From: Orientallactaga sibirica
Lineage: Eukaryota > Chordata > Mammalia > Rodentia > Dipodidae
NCBI GenBank assembly: GCA_036365145.1
Contig: JAEOAD010000024.1
Coordinates: forward strand, 13,654,501-13,718,500
Direction of reading: 5' to 3'
Length of the DNA: 64,000 nucleotides
Positions 12,401 through 24,400 of this stretch are shown here, piece after piece (within the stretch, counting starts at the first letter, position 1; every line of letters begins with the position of its first letter). The translations under genes were made by a program, and so were the position numbers. Under the pieces are notes generated by a model, which did no database searches, had not been told where the DNA came from, and was given only the letters and a program-made list of their open reading frames with translations.

Positions 12401-15400
12401 TATATTAGGTAAATATCGTGTTGCTTAAACATTTAATTGAATCAGAGGTTTTATTTTGTTGGGTTTTCGTGAATGGGAATTTGTGGCACTGCCTCTTTCT
12501 TTAAGCAGGGAAATGACCTGAGCATTTCTTTTTCTTGAACATGACCTTAATTAATGTTTTTATTATGATGAACTTTACTGTGGGCATAAACTCCAAACAT
12601 CTTAGTGGTGGTAGCATACTACTAATAATGAGCAGGCATGGTGGTACACCCTGTACTTCTAGCACTCAGGAGTCTGAGAAAGGATCACTATAAATTTTGA
12701 GGCCAGTATGAGCTAACGAAACAAAAACTAATAATAAAACAGTCTAAACATAAGATGCAATGTAAGATTTTAAATACCACATACATGTATTGAAAGACAA
12801 GCGTATGGTATATGATTTTCTTTAAGACATCAAGTAGCAGCAGTACTGTCACTCATCAAAATGACTAGCTTTTTCCTTTTCTTCTGCTGTTACTAAATAT
12901 AGGTGATTATTTTAGAACTGATGAATTTGCAGAACAATCTCCTGGAAACCTCAGTTCTTCATCTCTCAGAAGAAAGCTGTTTTTAGACGGAAATGGGAGC
13001 ATCTCTGACTCCTTACCTTCAACTTCTCCTGCAAGTCCTCAAGGCAGTGCTCAAACATCCCCTGAGGTGTGCTTGTCTTCTGTGTGGTGTGGGAGCTGTG
13101 CACACTGTTCCCTAACAAGTATATTAGCAAGAGGCTGTTAGTGTCTTGTAGATGTACTTGGATCTGGGTGCCCAGGTCACATCAGCAATAGTAGTCTTTG
13201 GGGTACTGTATGCTTGCTGAGTATTTGCCCAGTTCATAGACATGATTGCAGTCAGACTTTTCCGTTTTGTATAGAAAGGTGTACAGGGTGACACACTTAT
13301 TATATGTCTCTGGGAATTTCGGTGTAGGCCACAATAAACCAACTGAATTAGCAATAATGGAGTAAATTAGTTTAAAGAAATTTTATAGACAGCTGCTTGG
13401 CATGAAATGTTATAGTTCGCTTAAACCCAGTTCATTTGTATTTTAACTAACAGTATACTTGAAAATTTTTGCGGTGGTCTTAGCTGTCTTTGTTCCAAGA
13501 TGCCTTTTATTGGTTCTTGAGAACAATTCCTAGTTAATACATGTGTTGTGAAGACGAAGCAGACAGCAGTGTAACAGAGCAGAAGAAGGAAACCATGCTT
13601 ATTGCTTGTCTGTTTATTTTAATCACAGGAGCAGTTTTCTTCTAGTCCTATTCAGAGTAATGCAAAAAAATACAGTTTGGGGAGCATAACCAGTCCCTCC
13701 CCTATCTCGTCACCTACTTTCTCTCCTGTTGTACTTCACATAGGAAAGACACCACTCTCAGGTATGACCCATACTCACTTACAATGCTTATTGTGTCAGT
13801 ATCTTTTTTTTTTAAGGCTCTTTTGCTTTGTTTTTCTTTTTTTTTTTTTTTTTTTTTCTCACTCTAGCCCAGGCTGACCTGGAATTCACTATGTAGTGTC
13901 AGAATGGTCTCCAACACACCTGTGATTGTTCTACCTCTGCCTCCCACCACACCCAGCCAAAAAAGGGGCTCTTTTAGCAGAGTTCTAAATGAACCTTTTA
14001 TTGTTAACAATGTAGATTTTTTTTTATTTTAACAAAAGGACAGTAGGTAATTCATGCTTGTAATTCTAGAACTTGGGAGACAAAGGCAAGAGGATAACAA
14101 ATTCATGGTTAGCCTGAGCTCCATTATGAGACTGTCTGAAGGCAAACAAAAGGCAGGAGATGTAGCTGAGGGAGGAGTATGTGTCTCTGATGTGTAAAGC
14201 CCTGGATTTGATCATTAGTGCCACAAAAAACAAAAAAAAACAAAAAAAAAAACCAAGGAGGGAACAATTTACCTTCAGAGACTGGAATTCTCCAGCACTT
14301 TGTACTCTAGTGTGATAGTTACTTTGATTGCCAATATTTACTTGGCTCCATGAAAGACAGATGGCGACTTTAGAGACAGGGTGGTTTTTATATGCTTCCT
14401 GACTTCCGGGCGTTGAATGACAAGGGCTGAGGAGATAGTTAGTACGGTGCTTGCCTTGTAAGCATGAGACCAGAGTTTGATTCCTAGTGCCCGCGTAAAG
14501 TGCCAGACATGGTGATGCGCCTGCAGTCTTCAGGGCTGAGGAGGTGGCGATGGAGGACCCCTGGAGCTTGCTGGCTATGGAAAGAGCCAGACAAACTTTC
14601 TGAACCTTAACCCGCTCACTGAGGCTTATTAACTTGTGCTGTTCTTTCTCACACCAAAGCCTCACTGCAGCAAAGGTGACTGTTAACAAAATCTAGCTTT
14701 TCTGGTACAAAATGTGATTACCTACTGTATAGCCATCCCTTTCTCAGCTTCATGCTTTTATGATGTGACTTTCCCTCCAATCCTGTAGAACAGAGGAAGT
14801 TTACTTTTCATTCTCCTGATGCTTCTTCTGGAACCAATTCTAATGGGATCACTAATCCAAGCATCAGAAGTCCTTATATAGATGGCTGCTCTCCAATTAA
14901 AAACTGGTCTCCCATGAATCTGGGAGCTGGGGCTCAGTACCGGACCTCCCTGATAAGGATACCGTTTACTCTTGAGACTCACAGTGAGGATGAAGAAGAC
15001 AAGAAGAGCCTTCCCTCCACCGAATGCCTCTCCATCTGTCATGCATGCTACAGGGCTGCCCCTTCGGCAGGCAGGCAGCGATGCATCGTCATGTGGTGCG
15101 CATTTAGTTGTCACTGCCATGACTATTACGCACAGTCAGTCGGGCGCTTCGGAGAAGGAACTAGCACTGGCTGAGGATACTGAAAGCGAGAAGGAGAACA
15201 ACACGGTGGATATGGTCGATACTATAGAGACAGCAGATGAGAGCACTTGGATTAAGGATCCACTTGATAATGGGACTTTACCCATGACTGACTTTGTGAA
15301 TGGAATTGCCTTCAGTATTGAGAATTCTCATATGTGCATGTCCCCTCTCGCAGAAAGCAGCGTTCTCCCTTGTGAAAGCAGTAACATCCAGGTAAGGCAC

Positions 15401-17013
15401 GTTAATATTTTATGTAGTCTTTCACATTGGGTGCTGCATTGTGAGAAGAAAAATTGGCTAAATGTGAGGACTGTAGCATGGTGTATTGTTTTATAATAAC
15501 AGTGATACCACAAGGATTAGTATTTTGTTATTTATTAGAATTAATTTTTCTTTTTTTTGGGGGGCTTTTCGAGGTAGGGTCTCACTCTAGCCCAGGCTGA
15601 CCTGGAATTCACTGTGTAGTCTCAGAGTGGCCTCAAACTCACAGTGATCCTCCTACCTCTACCTTCCCAGTGCTGGGATGAAAGGCATGTGCCACCACGC
15701 CTGGCTAGAACTAATTTTTCATATGTGTTATTCAAGACTAACCAATCTTCCTTGAAGTAGAAAAGATGACTGCAGAAAGGAATCAAAGTGTTTTTGCATA
15801 CTGCTAGTTAGGCATCCTCTTGGGTCAGCTGTCTCATGTAACTCTAGTGACAAGAATGTATCCTGGTGCAGCATTTGTTTTCCAAAAAAGGAATTGTTAT
15901 TTGGTTTTACTTTATTAAATTTAGGGAACAAAAATAGAATGTAGAGTACTTTCATGTCTAACAGTCTGTATTTTTAAAAATGTGACACAGCAGATATTTT
16001 TTGTTTAATCACACATTTCCAATGTTCTAAGATTTGGCAACATGAAATCTTGATTTGACATATATCAGCATTTACCTTTGGCAGACATTTCTTTCATCAA
16101 TTACAGTATTATTTGAGCACAAGAAAATTGGAAGAACTTCACAATAATCACAAGGGGAATTCTTCACTGCCATCTGTAGTGACAACATCTGATATATAAG
16201 AGTAGATGCTAGGAGGGCGGGCATGGTGGCACACACCTTTAATTCCAGCACTTGGGAGGCAGAGGTAGGAGGATCACCATGAATTCGAGGCCACCCTGAG
16301 ACTACATAGTGAATTCCAGGTCAGCCTGGGCTAGAGTGAGACCCTACCTCAAAACCCACCCCCCCCAAAGAAAAGAAAAGAAAAGAAAAAAGTAGGTGCT
16401 AGGTACTGTTGCATGTTAAGACCCTTAATCTTGACTAGAATTTTGTGACGTGGAGGAACACCTCTGCTAGTTTAAAGGTCGGGAAACTGAGGGTCAGGGT
16501 GAAAGTAGTAAGTGGTAGAAGAAATCCTCCATGGTAGCAGGCCAGTGGAGTCCATGGTCGCGGTTGGCTCCAGGTCTGTCCTGCTCCGAATAGCAGTTAA
16601 TCCTTCTGCGGTTCTTTGCCGTGCAGACCCTGCTCCAGGCCTGGCATAGATGCTCATCGAATCTCACAGCAACCCCAGAGGCTTTTGGGTTGTCAACTTC
16701 AGTGAGTTGGAGTTGAAAGCACAGAGGGTCTAAGTGATTCAACATTAAATATAACCTTTTAGGCTGGAGAGATGTCTTAGCAGTTAAGGCGCCTGCTTCC
16801 TAAGCCTAAGAATACTGGTTCCAATCTCCAGCAGTTCCAATCTCCAGGTCCCACGTTTAGCCAGATGCAAAGTGACGCAAGGGCGCAATGCCGCACTTGA
16901 CCACAAGGGGGTGCATACATCTGGATTTCATTCACAGCAGCTGAGAGGCTACTGGCGCGCCCATCTCTGTCTTCCTCTCCTCCTCTCCCTCTGCGTCTCT
17001 CTCTCACACAAAA

Positions 17014-17056
<43 letters not shown>

Positions 17057-20000
17057 CATATATATATATATATATAAAACCTTTTGCTCACATTAGCTTT
17101 TTATCATGACATCTTCATACATATTTGCTCATATTTATGTTTATTTTGCCTATCCTGATGTCTGCATTCCTTGCTCAGAAAAGATTGTAGTAATTTTTTT
17201 TTAAAATATTATTTTAGTTTCTGTGTTGGTATCCAAAGAACAAAAAGCACACCTAGTCAAATTTGATTTTTTTCTCTTCTTTTTCCTTTGTCAGAGTATT
17301 ATAATCATAAAATGCTTTTATTGAAACCTACCTGAATAATCATGTAGTCTAGTTGCCCACTGGAAGTTATCTTTCCCTGTAATTGCAGTCACTAAATTGC
17401 CATCTATTTATGTTTAGGCACCAGTAGCGGTATTGAGGGCATTTCACTTTCAAACCTGTTATCCCATTATAAGCTTCTTACTCTGAGTGAAAATGCGGTT
17501 CTGTGTGTGATGTCAGCCAAGTATCTCAGGTTGATCCTGTGGATCATATCACATCCTCCTTTTGTGGAAATTACTGCGTTTCAAAGGGTTGTGTACATTA
17601 GTACTTTCCTACCACAGAGGCAGCCCTCTAAGCATTTGGGTTTAACCACGTTTCCCCAGAGCCTTTTCACTTCATCATGGCTGGCTGGATTAGTTTCCAC
17701 GTGTGGCCCACAACTGTCACCCTACACTGTCCTTTTGTTATCATCTTGGGGCTTTCCCCTAACCTCTCCCGTTTTCTGTATTCTAGTCTTTCTTTCCTGG
17801 TTTACTTCCCATTTAGCTTTCTAAGGAAGAGTGTGTTTTTTTAAGAATTGCATATCTGCTGATAGGATCGCTGTTTTCTCACATTAGAGTTTAGAAATAA
17901 CTTGAAGACATCGCTTCATTATTTGAGTGTTGCTATTATGAGACCATGAACTTTCAGTGTTGGATCTTTTGCAGATAATCCCCCACCTAACCGTAAGGAC
18001 TGCTGCATAGGACCTTTTCCTGGTACACAGTGGTTCTGCCATTTCACTGACAGTCTTTGTGTATAGCTACTTTTCATCCACTGTCCTGGTGGTCCATCAA
18101 CTTGTGCCCCTTTACTTCACTGTTCTTTTTAGATGTCCTGTGTCATTTGCACTGTTCCCCCTGTGCTTTTTGTGGCTCTTCCATTTAAAGAAATCCTTTT
18201 CTGCATTATCTCCTGTTGTTTTAATTTCTGTAACTCACCTTGGTTTATAAACTGTTTTTTTATGTTGTTAGCAAGCCTTCCATTTGCCTTACTCTTCACC
18301 TTAGTTTTGTTTCTGTCCCTCTGGTTTCTGGAAATTTTGAGTATCCATGTTCCTGTTTGTTGTGAGCCTTTGCGCTTGCTGCGAACTTCTTTTATCTGGC
18401 TTTAGTTAACTCCTTTATTTAAAAGTTACAGTTAATTAATTGATCACATCCTCAGAGGAGCTTTCTTTGATCCCACTGAGCATGACAGATTTCATTTTGT
18501 ATTCTTCCCCATTAGATAATCTGTCAATTTTAATTTTGCAATGCTGAGGATTGAACCCAGGGTCTGGCAAACACTACTATTGAGCTACACTCCTAGCCCA
18601 GGTGCATTTAATATGATAATGTGTTAAGTGACTACACACGCAGGGGAAAAAAAAACCACATGTAATAGCTACTCATTAATATTTGTGTAATGATAAATAA
18701 AATGAATACATTGTTAAGTTCAACAAGAGATTTTTTCCGATGTAGAATCTCACTCTAGCTCAGGCTGACTTGGAATTCACTCTGTAGTCTCACAGCAATT
18801 CCCCTACCTCTGCCTCCTGCCGTCAAGACCTTTTTTATTTATTTTATTTTAATTAATTAATTAATTTAATTTTACATTCATGTTGGTGCCTCCGGTAACC
18901 TTCTCCCTGTCCTTCCCCCTCCAAGGGGACTGTTCAGAAGACTTTTTTTTTTTTTTTTTTTTTTTAGTGAGAACAGTGGGCTAAAATTGGAAATCCTGAG
19001 GAAAAGTTGAGCATTTAGATAAAGGAAACAGAGACCATGAAGGACAAGGAGGGATACTGGAAAAGAAAGCCTCATTTTACAGACTGTTGTAAACAGGAAA
19101 GAATAGAATTGTGAAGGTAAGAGCAAGGAACATGTTATTTGAAAAGTGGCCTGGAGGAATAACAGAGGCAATTGGTAATTGCATAGCCTCGGGCTTAGAA
19201 AGTAAAAGTGAATGGAACTCTTGGAAGCAGCTTAGCTGTGTAGGGAAGGAAGTGATAGCTAGTGGTGGGCTGTAGCTTAGTAAGTAGAGTGCTTGTATAG
19301 TATGCTCAAGACTCTGGGGTCAATTCTCTGAACGTTAAAAAAGAACAGATTACTAGAGAACATTTGTCTATTTTTTTTTTTTTTTTTTTGGTTTTCCAAG
19401 GTAGGGTCTCATTCTAGCTCAGGCTGACCTGGAATTCACTATGTAGTCTCAGGGTGGCCTCGAACTCATGGCAATCCTCCTACCTCTGCCTCCCAAGTGC
19501 TGGGATTAAAGGCATGCGCCACCACACCCAGCTACTTTAATCTTGCAGTTGCTTCAGATGGCATAAGCAACATTTTAAAATGTTAAGGGCTGGAGAGATG
19601 GCTCGGTTAAGGCGCTTGCCTGCAAAGCCTAAGGACCTGAGTTTGATTCCACAGCACCCATGTAAAGCCAGTGCACAAGATGGCTCATTTGCAGTGGCTA
19701 GAGGCCCTGGCATGCCCATTCTCATTCTCTCTTTCTCTAATAAATAAAATTTTTAAAATGATTTTCTGGGCTGGAGAGGTGGCTCGGCAGTTAGAGGCAC
19801 TTGCTTGCAAGGCGTGATGGCCCAGGTTCAATTCTCTGGTACTTACATAAAGCCAGATGCACAAAGTGGCACATGCATCTGGAGTTTGTTTGCACCAGTA
19901 GGAAGCAGACATGCACTGAGATGAACTTCCAGACCAGGCACAGTTATGGACATGCATCTGGAAGTTTTGAAGCAGCCTGCTCTCCACAGGGCCAAGCAGA

Positions 20001-21376
20001 GAGAGAGAAACCAACCAGCCACCACCACACAGCAAAACTACAGCCAAAAGGTCACACAACACACTTCAGGAACTCCTGCTAGGCACATTTGCATATCTTT
20101 TCAATTTCATTAACACCTTAAGATCAGTGACAATTTTTGATTGCAGATGGAAACTATAACTAGTAAAACACTGAAGGTGTGGGGTCAAACTACCACACTC
20201 TGTCTCTTCTTGCTCCCTCTGTCAAATGATTTTTTAAAGAAGAAATAGCCAGGCGTGGGTGGTGCACGCCAGTGCTCGGGAGGCAGAGGTAGGAGGATCA
20301 CTGTGAGTTTGAGGCCACCCTGAGACTACATAGTATATTCCAGGTCAGCCTGCGCTAGAGTGATTCCCTACCTCGAAAAACCATAAATAAATAAATAATA
20401 CAATAGAAAATTAAAAAAATAGCATTTTAAAAATATTATCTTTTGAACTAGAACTTGAGCAGGATTTGCAAAGTTTATAGGAAGGATGTCAAGTGTTTGT
20501 AGTTTAGGTGTGGTGTTGCACAGTAAAAGAATATGAGGCCAAACATGGTGACACACTCCTTTAATCCTAGCACTCGGGAGGCTGATGTAGGAGGATCACT
20601 GTGAGTTTGAAACCAGATTGAGACTATGCAGTGAATTCCATGTCTGCCTGGGATAGATCAAGACCCTACCTTGAACCTCCCCTTCCCCCCTGAGAAAATA
20701 AAAAGAATGTGAACTTGGTTAAACATAACAGGTTCCTGTTTAGAGCACTGTTCTGAGAGCTTTATAACTTTCAGAAGGTGACAACTTTCACCTTGTTACC
20801 TCTTCTATTAGATAAGGCTAATAGGATTATGGCATTTATACAGCCGTATGATGGGGTAATGCTACTAATGGAGACAAGGTCCTGGGAATGGCAAGGCAGC
20901 AAGGGGCTGAGAACAGTGAAAGGAGGTCTGAAGTGCTGAGGCCACATTTCAAGGGATGCCTTTATAAGGCACAGTTCTTGACAACTGATTTAGATGTTTT
21001 GTAATGACAGTACAATGCATATGGGAGAAAAATAAATTTAGTAAAAAAAAAGTGCATGTAGAGTGACAACAGGAACATTTAGAAGCTCCTGCAAGACTAT
21101 GTGTTTTTTTAAAATATATTTTATTTATTTGAGAGAAAGTGGGGGAGAGAGAGAGGAAACAGGTGTGCCAGGGCCTCCAGCCACTGCAAATGAACTCAGA
21201 CACATGTGCCCCCTTGTGTGTCTGGCTTACGTGGGTCCTGAAGAATTGAACTGGGATCCTTTGGCTTTGCAGGCAAACACCTTAACTGCTAAGCCATCTC
21301 TCCAGCCCCCATGCCTGTTGTTTTATTTCCAGACTGATGATTTTAACATTTCATTCCTCTTCTTTTAAAAGTGTGT

Positions 21377-21414
<38 letters not shown>

Positions 21415-24400
21415 TTGCAGGGAAAGAGAGGTATAGAGAGAGAGGAAGAAAGACAGAGAAAGAATGGGTGCACCAGGGCTTCAGTCACTGCAAACAAACT
21501 CCAGATGCATGTGCCCCCTTGTGCATCTGGCTTTATGTGGTTCCTGGGGAATGACATCCCAGGTCCTCAGGCTTTACAGGCAAGTTCCTTAACCTCTGAG
21601 CCATCTCTCCAGCCCCTAACATTTCATTCTTCTCTGCCACAAAATGCTTTCAATGCCCACCTCAGTGACTGTGGAGTGTCAGGGTGGTCTTTGCTGTCTG
21701 GTTGGTACAGAGTAGACCTGACATTGCTCATTTAGAGAACACAGTGAGGTCAGACACCATTTGAATAGGGCTCCCAGTAATCATCTCATCTAACAGTGTG
21801 ACAGGTGTCCTGTGCATGTGCCTTACTCCCTTGATACTGTCAGTTACGCATCAGTATTGAGTTATGGGCCACTTATTTGGCAGTGATGAATATTAGAAGG
21901 AAGTATCATTGACAGATCCTCTGGAAGCAATCTCATATTCACATTTTTATCAAATATCTATCGAATGGTAGCAAAACAAGATGTTTCCCTTGAGATCTAA
22001 TGCTAGACTTTATTTTATGTGTCAGAAGGCTTTTGTTCTAATGAAACATGGCTCACTGTAGTAAGTAAATAATTCAAGTTAAAACCCAGAAATATTTTTC
22101 TTAGGATTATGAGTGATAGAATGTACCCTCTGGCTGTTCTAAATGTTCACAAGGAGAGTAGAAAAACAGACTTCCTTCTGCTCCTGTTTCTAATTTGTAA
22201 GGAAGGGTTAAATGCTAAGTAAATCCCGTGTGTTGGGGGAGGCTGCTTAGCTTGGGACTCAGCAACATGCAAGTAAATGGTGTGTGGTAGCATGAAAAGA
22301 ACCTGGGCTTTGTATCTTCATCACCTTGTTACCGTATGAACAGCATTAGAACTAGCTGGAAAGGGGAATGGGTGAGGGGTAGTTGATCAACATGATGATG
22401 TACATGCATGTCATGTAGGAAGGAGCTAGCATTTTCATTCAGTCTTGCTTAGGCACACTGAGGGAGTTCCCCTTTAACTGCAGTTTTGTTCATGGTTTGT
22501 AACCTGTTGTATTATTTTCCTTGTTGTTATGACAAACTACCTGACAAGAAGCAAGTCAAGGGAGGGCTGTCTCAGTTTACAGTTAGTTCAGGGGCACACA
22601 GCCCATTGCACTGGAGGTGGGAGCATGACGCCACTGATCACATTCAGTGCAGTCACGAAGCAGAGGGCTATAAATGCTGGTGCTCAGCTATCCACTAGGA
22701 TCCCAGTGGGTCGTCCCACCTCAAAACCCCTAGAAATTCCCTCAGAGATCTGCCTCCCAGGTGATTGTAGATCTTGTGAAGTCACTATTAACCATCACAC
22801 CTGTGGTCCAAACTTATTAAATGGAAAATTGAAGGCCGTTTGCTTTAAATTGCATGGTATTCTGAGTAGCACCATAAAATCATGAATAACTGTCCCAGTT
22901 ATCGGATGGACTGCCCTGGTCCTAGTGATTGTGTTCATGAGGCCTAGTTTACTTAAAAGTGGCTCCAAAGCACAAAAGTAGTGGTCCTGTCTATTTGGAT
23001 ATCAAAGAGAAGCTATAAGATTTTTTTGTGAAGTGAAAGGTATTTTGAGATCATATTCAGATAACCTTTATAGAAATAGTTTTAAGTTGAACATGGTGAC
23101 AAATGCCATAAAGCCAGCACTTTGAAGCCAGCCTGGGCTAGACACTGTCTTTAAAAAACAATGCAAAGCCAGGTATGGTGGCATACACCTTTAATTTTAA
23201 CACACAGCAACTCTCCAACCTCTGCTTCTTGAGTGTTGTGAGTTTGAGGCCAGGCTGGGACCAGAGACCCTACCTTGAAAAAACAAAAATAAATGAAAAA
23301 TAAGAAATAACACAAACAGAAGCCACATTTGTGCTATTTTCATTGTTTTTCACAAATTCTCACCACAAGTATTTAGGCGCAAAACACAGTATACATACTC
23401 CCTCCAGTTTAGGCATTTCTGGGGTCTTGAAAGGTGTCCTCCATTATGATCGTGTGTATACCAAATGACAAGTGTACTCCAGTCTTCAAATGTAGCAGTC
23501 TTTACTACCAGTGTAGTATCAGCATGAACAATGGGGCATTGATGTCGTGTAGCCCACTTTTTAAGAAATGTCCATTATTTCTGAACACATTTAATTTAGG
23601 TAAATTTTATTTAGCTGTATAAGCAAGCCATTTTAGAAACAAGCTTGGAAAAGTGAGTTGGAAAGTGAAGTTGATGGTAATGTTTATTTTCATTTATGGT
23701 GATCCAGAATCACAGAAAAGTCTGTTCTTGGTGGCTTGTTCACTGATTATAAAGGAAACTTCAAGAGCTGCCTTTCATTGGAAGGAATTAGTGAAAAGCA
23801 GTTCCATTATGAGTAGACCTCATAATTATGTATTAACTTTTATTCACTATGATCATTAAATACATGTATCATACCAGTGACTCAGTCTTTTTTTAGTATT
23901 TTGTGTAAATTAGGAATGAGTTAGTTTGCAGTTTTATTGGTAACCATTTTCCTCTCGTTCCTTGTAGATGGACAGTGGCTACAATACACAGACTTGTGGA
24001 AGCAATATCATGGATACTGTCGGGGCAGAAAGCTACTGCAAAGAAAGTCATGCACAGTCCTTTGAAGTGGATATTAAATCTCAAGCTTGTGATACAAAGG
24101 TATAGAGAAAACAGGAAGGCTTTGTATGAGTAAAATGAGACTTTTCAATCTGTCTTCCTCCATTTTGTATAAAGGTGTTAAATTTCATCTGTTTATGCTC
24201 TGCCTGTCCTGTTCCATGGAGGTACAAGACAGCTTTTTTCCACTAAACCCTTCAATCCCTACTCTTAGATTTTATGTACCTCTTTATTATTAGACATCTC
24301 TATAATTGGAGCTTAACAGGAAATCTACTTCATTTTCCCTTGCTCTATGTAGTGTCAAAACAAGTCTCTTATGAGATTAAATTCAACAAAGTTTTCTTAG

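Larger units (their letters stand above)
11817..14788 (+). other. BORA: BORA introns 6-9, remaining sequence
   Basis: Outside the exons and the SINEs at 13826-14600 these introns are unique. A degraded B1 may be present at about 12633-12760. Confidence 0.5.
21617..23967 (+). other. BORA: BORA intron 10, right part
   Basis: Unique sequence plus the dispersed repeat at 22510-22810 and a rearranged B1 at 23165-23300. Nothing else is supported. Confidence 0.5.

Noticed and set aside
14066..14689. 207-codon minus-strand reading frame
   Set aside because: It runs through B1/ID and B3 repeats in a BORA intron and encodes translated repeat sequence.
15020..15030. Programmed ribosomal frameshift in BORA as an explanation for the frame break
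   Set aside because: There is no antizyme-like stop-codon context or stimulatory structure that I can see, and other mammals encode this region in one frame. An inserted base or an assembly error is simpler.
17507..18405. Several hydrophobic reading frames in BORA intron 10
   Set aside because: No splice-site or family support; they come from T-rich intron sequence.
19587..19660. tRNA genes suggested by tRNA-like heads of B2-like and ID-like copies
   Set aside because: These are SINE heads embedded in the repeat consensus, with the SINE body and A-tail following; none stands alone as a tRNA.
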